Position numbers and translations under genes: made by a program. DNA of 64,000 bases from Rhodobacter viridis (GTDB lineage Bacteria > Pseudomonadota > Alphaproteobacteria > Rhodobacterales > Rhodobacteraceae). The notes beneath the pieces are model-generated. The model searched no databases. It saw only the letters and a list, made by a program, of their open reading frames with translations, and was not told the origin of the DNA. The stretch covers positions 1 through 64,000 of the forward strand of contig NZ_QJTK01000015.1 of assembly GCF_003217355.1 (NCBI RefSeq), written 5' to 3'. Of the stretch, positions 61,641 through 64,000 are shown piece after piece (positions within the stretch are counted from its first letter, which is position 1; each line of letters opens with the position of its first letter).

Positions 61641-62048
61641 ATGAATCCGCACAGAACCATCCCTCTTCTTCCTGTCCTGTTGCTGCTGGCGCTGCCCCTG
61701 CAGGCGCTGGCGCAGGAGATCGGCGCCCCCTTCGATCGCGGCCTGAGCGCCGAGATCGACACCGCCGATGCCGCCCCCTCGACCGCCGCTTTCCTTGCCG
61801 AACACGACCGGCTGAAGCAGGCGATGGAGGTGCCGCTGACCGGCGATACCGATGTCGATTTCGTGCGCGCGATGATCGTGCAGCAGCGGGGCCTGATCAA
61901 TCTCGCGCAGATCGAGATCGACAACGGCGCCGATGCCACGGTGCGGCAGATGGCGAAACAGGTGATCAAGGCCAATCAGGCGCAGATCAGCCAGATGCAG
62001 GACTGGCTGAGCAAGCGCGATCCGGGCGAGATCAGCCCGCTGCGATGA
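61641..62048 (+). CDS. DUF305-like exported protein
   Basis: A 135-residue protein with a signal peptide (MNPHRTIPLLPVLLLLALPL, then QALA). The later part follows the DUF305 layout: TDVDFVRAMIVQQRGLINLA, then MAKQVIKANQAQISQMQDWL. In typical DUF305 proteins the block is DFMRMMIPHHQ.A; here the HH is VQQ, so the metal-ligand His pair is lost. The tail overlaps the convergent aminotransferase gene by 17 bases. Confidence 0.75.
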   Translation: MNPHRTIPLLPVLLLLALPLQALAQEIGAPFDRGLSAEIDTADAAPSTAAFLAEHDRLKQAMEVPLTGDTDVDFVRAMIVQQRGLINLAQIEIDNGADATVRQMAKQVIKANQAQISQMQDWLSKRDPGEISPLR

Positions 62049-63231
62049 CCGCCGCCGCGGCCTGAATGCCGCCGGTGCCATGCGGAATGGCCAGCGCCTG
62101 CAGCCCGGCCTCCATCACCGCGAGCGCGCCCAGCGTCATATGGGCGTTCACATGGCCCATGTGAGCGACGCGCAGGAAATCCCCCGCCTCGGGCGTGCCG
62201 GGCGCTGCCATGCCAAGCCCGATGCCGAGCGTGACCCCCGCCTGCGTTTCGCACCAGTTGCGCAGCCGCTCGGCCCCGCCCTGCCCGATCCGCGCCGCCG
62301 TCACCGCGCCCGAGCGATGCGCCGCAACGGGCACATTCAGCCGAATATCGCCGCCCTGCCCCCAGGCGTCAAAGGCGGCCGCCACGGTGCGGGCCAGCGT
62401 GCGGTGCCGCGCCCAGACCTGCGGCAGGCCTTCCTCGTCAAGGATCATCTTCAGCGATTCCGACAGGCCGAAAATGTGATGCGTGGGCGCCGTGCCCCCG
62501 AACTGCTGCCAGTATTCCTGCGCAAAGATCCGCGCCGTCCAATCCCAATAGGGCGTCACCAGATCGGCCCCCTTGCAGGCCGCCACCGCCTTGTCGGAGA
62601 TCCAGACGATGCCAAGGCCCGGCGGCACCATCAGCCCCTTCTGGCTCGCGGCCACCATCACGTCGACGCCCCAATCGTCGAAGCGGAATTCGTCGCAGCC
62701 GAGCGAGGCGATGCAATCGACGGCCAGAAGCGCCGGATGGCCCGCGGCATCGATCGCCGCCCGCACCGCCGCCACATCGTTCAGCACCGAAGACGCGGTG
62801 TCGACATGCGTCAGCAGCACGACCTTGATCTTGCGCCCGGTATCGGCGCGCAGCGCGGCCTCGACCCGGGCCGGATCGACCGGCGCCTTGATCCCGAAAT
62901 CGATCGTCTCGACCGTCACGCCCAAAGACCGCGCATGATGCGCCCAGCCGACACCAAAGCGCCCGGTAATCAGCGACAGCGCCGTATCCCCGCGCGAAAA
63001 CAGGTTCGAGATCGCCGCCTCCCAGGCGCCGTGCCCGTTCGCCAGATAGATCGCCACATGCCCCGAACTCATCGCCACGCGGCGCAGATCGGTCATCACC
63101 TGCGCGGTCAGATCGATCAGCTCGCCCCCGTAGATGTTCGGCGCCGCGCGGTGCATCGCGTTCAGCACCCGGTCGGGCATCACCGAGGGGCCGGGAATGG
63201 CAAGATAAGAACGTCCCTGGGCAAGGCTCAT
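62032..63231 (-). CDS. class V aminotransferase (serine/alanine-glyoxylate type)
   Basis: A 399-residue PLP aminotransferase. SYLAIPGPSVMPDRVLNAMHRAAPNIYGGEL and the PLP-lysine block VAASQKGLMVPPGLGIVW are the signatures of the serine-glyoxylate/alanine-glyoxylate aminotransferase group; HVDTASSVLNDVAAVRAAID and LAVDCIASLGCDEFRFDDWGVDV are shared. Could serve glycine/serine metabolism or purine-derived glyoxylate. ATG at 63231 with a GGAGAG site. Confidence 0.9.
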   Translation of the reverse strand: MSLAQGRSYLAIPGPSVMPDRVLNAMHRAAPNIYGGELIDLTAQVMTDLRRVAMSSGHVAIYLANGHGAWEAAISNLFSRGDTALSLITGRFGVGWAHHARSLGVTVETIDFGIKAPVDPARVEAALRADTGRKIKVVLLTHVDTASSVLNDVAAVRAAIDAAGHPALLAVDCIASLGCDEFRFDDWGVDVMVAASQKGLMVPPGLGIVWISDKAVAACKGADLVTPYWDWTARIFAQEYWQQFGGTAPTHHIFGLSESLKMILDEEGLPQVWARHRTLARTVAAAFDAWGQGGDIRLNVPVAAHRSGAVTAARIGQGGAERLRNWCETQAGVTLGIGLGMAAPGTPEAGDFLRVAHMGHVNAHMTLGALAVMEAGLQALAIPHGTGGIQAAAAVIAAG

Positions 63232-63357
63232 GCGGTCTCTCCGATTGCGCCGGACAGGGGTAGCGAAGCGCATCCCGTGGGTCAACGGCCGGGCTTGTAC
63301 CCGTCACAAAGCCGGGCGCAGCTTGTGACGCCCCGGCTTTCACGGTATCGAACCGCG

Positions 63358-64000
63358 ATGCCGCAGGCAAAGATCGAGGACCGCGTGACCAGTTCTTCCC
63401 CCTCCGCCCCCGCCGCGCAGCGCATCTTCGCCCGGGTCTGGCGCGACTATCTGCGGCAGCAATGGCCGCTGATGGCGGTGGCGATGCTGCTGCTGATGGT
63501 CGAGGGATCGACGCTTGGCCTTCTCAGCTGGATGATCGAGCCGCTCTTCGACCGGGTCTTCGCGCAGGGCCAGACCGGTGCCGTGATCTGGGTGGGGGGC
63601 GCGATCTTCGGGCTTTTCCTGATCCGGGCGATCACGTCGGTCGCCTCGAAGACGCTCCTGACCAGCGTCGCGCAGGGCTCGTCGACGGCGATGCAGATCG
63701 ATATCGTCCGCCATATCCTGCGGCTCGATCAAAGCTTCTTTCAGGCCAACCCGCCCGGCGCGCTGATCGACCGGGTGCAGGGCGACACCCAGGCGGTGCA
63801 GGGCGTCTGGAGCGTCTTCGTCTCGGGCGCGGGGCGCGATGCGGTCTCGCTTGTCTCGCTCTTCGTCGTCGCGCTGGCGATCGACTGGCGCTGGACGCTG
63901 GCCGCGCTGATCGGGGCGCCGCTGCTGATTGCGCCGACCGCGATGGCGCAGCGCTATATCCGCCGCAAGACGAAGCAGATGCGCGACGAATCCGGCCAGC
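63358..64000 (+). CDS. MsbA-like ABC exporter, 5' part (cut by the window end)
   Basis: Open from ATG 63358 to the end, about 214 residues. It holds the first transmembrane part of an ABC exporter: WPLMAVAMLLLMVEGSTLGLLSWMIEPLFDRVF, then LFLIRAITSVASKTLLTSVA, QIDIVRHILRLDQSFFQANPPGALIDRVQGDTQAV, and DAVSLVSLFVVALAIDWRWT. The FF..N..G.L..R...D blocks are typical of the MsbA/half-transporter class. The ATP-binding domain lies outside the window. A GTG at 63385 with a GAGG site could be the true start. Confidence 0.85.
   Translation, partial: MPQAKIEDRVTSSSPSAPAAQRIFARVWRDYLRQQWPLMAVAMLLLMVEGSTLGLLSWMIEPLFDRVFAQGQTGAVIWVGGAIFGLFLIRAITSVASKTLLTSVAQGSSTAMQIDIVRHILRLDQSFFQANPPGALIDRVQGDTQAVQGVWSVFVSGAGRDAVSLVSLFVVALAIDWRWTLAALIGAPLLIAPTAMAQRYIRRKTKQMRDESGQ

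Overview
The window is high-GC chromosomal DNA from an alphaproteobacterium of the Rhodobacteraceae, most like Rhodobacter (R. capsulatus or a close relative). This is judged from gene content and order (mtnP-apt, thrC-M16 protease, tldD, dprA, topA), an SOS box of the form GTTC-N7-GTTC upstream of an mmcB-like gene, an FNR/NnrR-type box upstream of nnrS, a RegB/RegA-like pair beside cydABX, and a tRNA-His lacking the usual G-1/C73 signature. Most genes are intact housekeeping or respiratory genes packed in short operons, often with ATGA or TGATG overlaps.

Layout. 1-5.9 kb: a DedA/PAP2/LssY fusion, a cytochrome b561 plus PepSY pair, a TFIIB-type zinc-ribbon protein and an RTX/VCBS protein. 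5.9-9.1 kb: two alpha/beta hydrolases around a membrane-anchored AraC-type regulator. 9.1-10.6 kb: a debris zone holding a truncated family 2 glycosyltransferase, the C-terminal end of a formylglycine-generating-enzyme-like gene and a frameshifted IS5-type transposase remnant. 10.6-15.7 kb: a giant RTX gene split by a one-base shift in a C6/G6 run, facing a Crp/Fnr regulator. 16.9-22.7 kb: a chemoreceptor, nnrS, tRNA-His, a small conserved protein, mmcB and two small membrane proteins.

22.8-31.9 kb: a minus-strand riboflavin set (nrdR-ribD and ribE-ribBX-ribH-nusB) separated by a plus-strand capsule export set (kpsS, a Wza/KpsD-like lipoprotein, kpsC). The RibB fusion has a GTP cyclohydrolase II-like half that lacks the zinc cysteines. 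32.0-37.4 kb: a lipoprotein, a RegB/RegA-like sensor-regulator pair, and cydA-cydB-cydX (cydX is a 36-codon gene). 37.6-43.9 kb: EcsC protein, acetyltransferase, flavin reductase, glycosyltransferase, EamA transporter, mtnP-apt and a 53-residue protein.

44.0-64.0 kb: FAD-linked oxidase, thrC-M16-GNAT operon, tldD, dprA, topA, succinyl-CoA:3-ketoacid CoA transferase, a flippase-like membrane protein with DprE1/DprE2 homologues, an enoyl-CoA hydratase family protein, a HisC-like aminotransferase, a DUF305-like protein, a class V aminotransferase, and the 5' part of an MsbA-like ABC exporter cut by the window edge. Recurrent intergenic elements with a CTTG...AAATA...GGGG core lie at several gene ends. 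No CRISPR array, rRNA, intact prophage or intact insertion sequence was seen. The best candidates for unusual biology are the tRNA-His/A73 feature, the degenerate RibX half, the RTX frameshift at a homopolymer, the debris zone, and the DprE1/DprE2 cassette outside actinobacteria.
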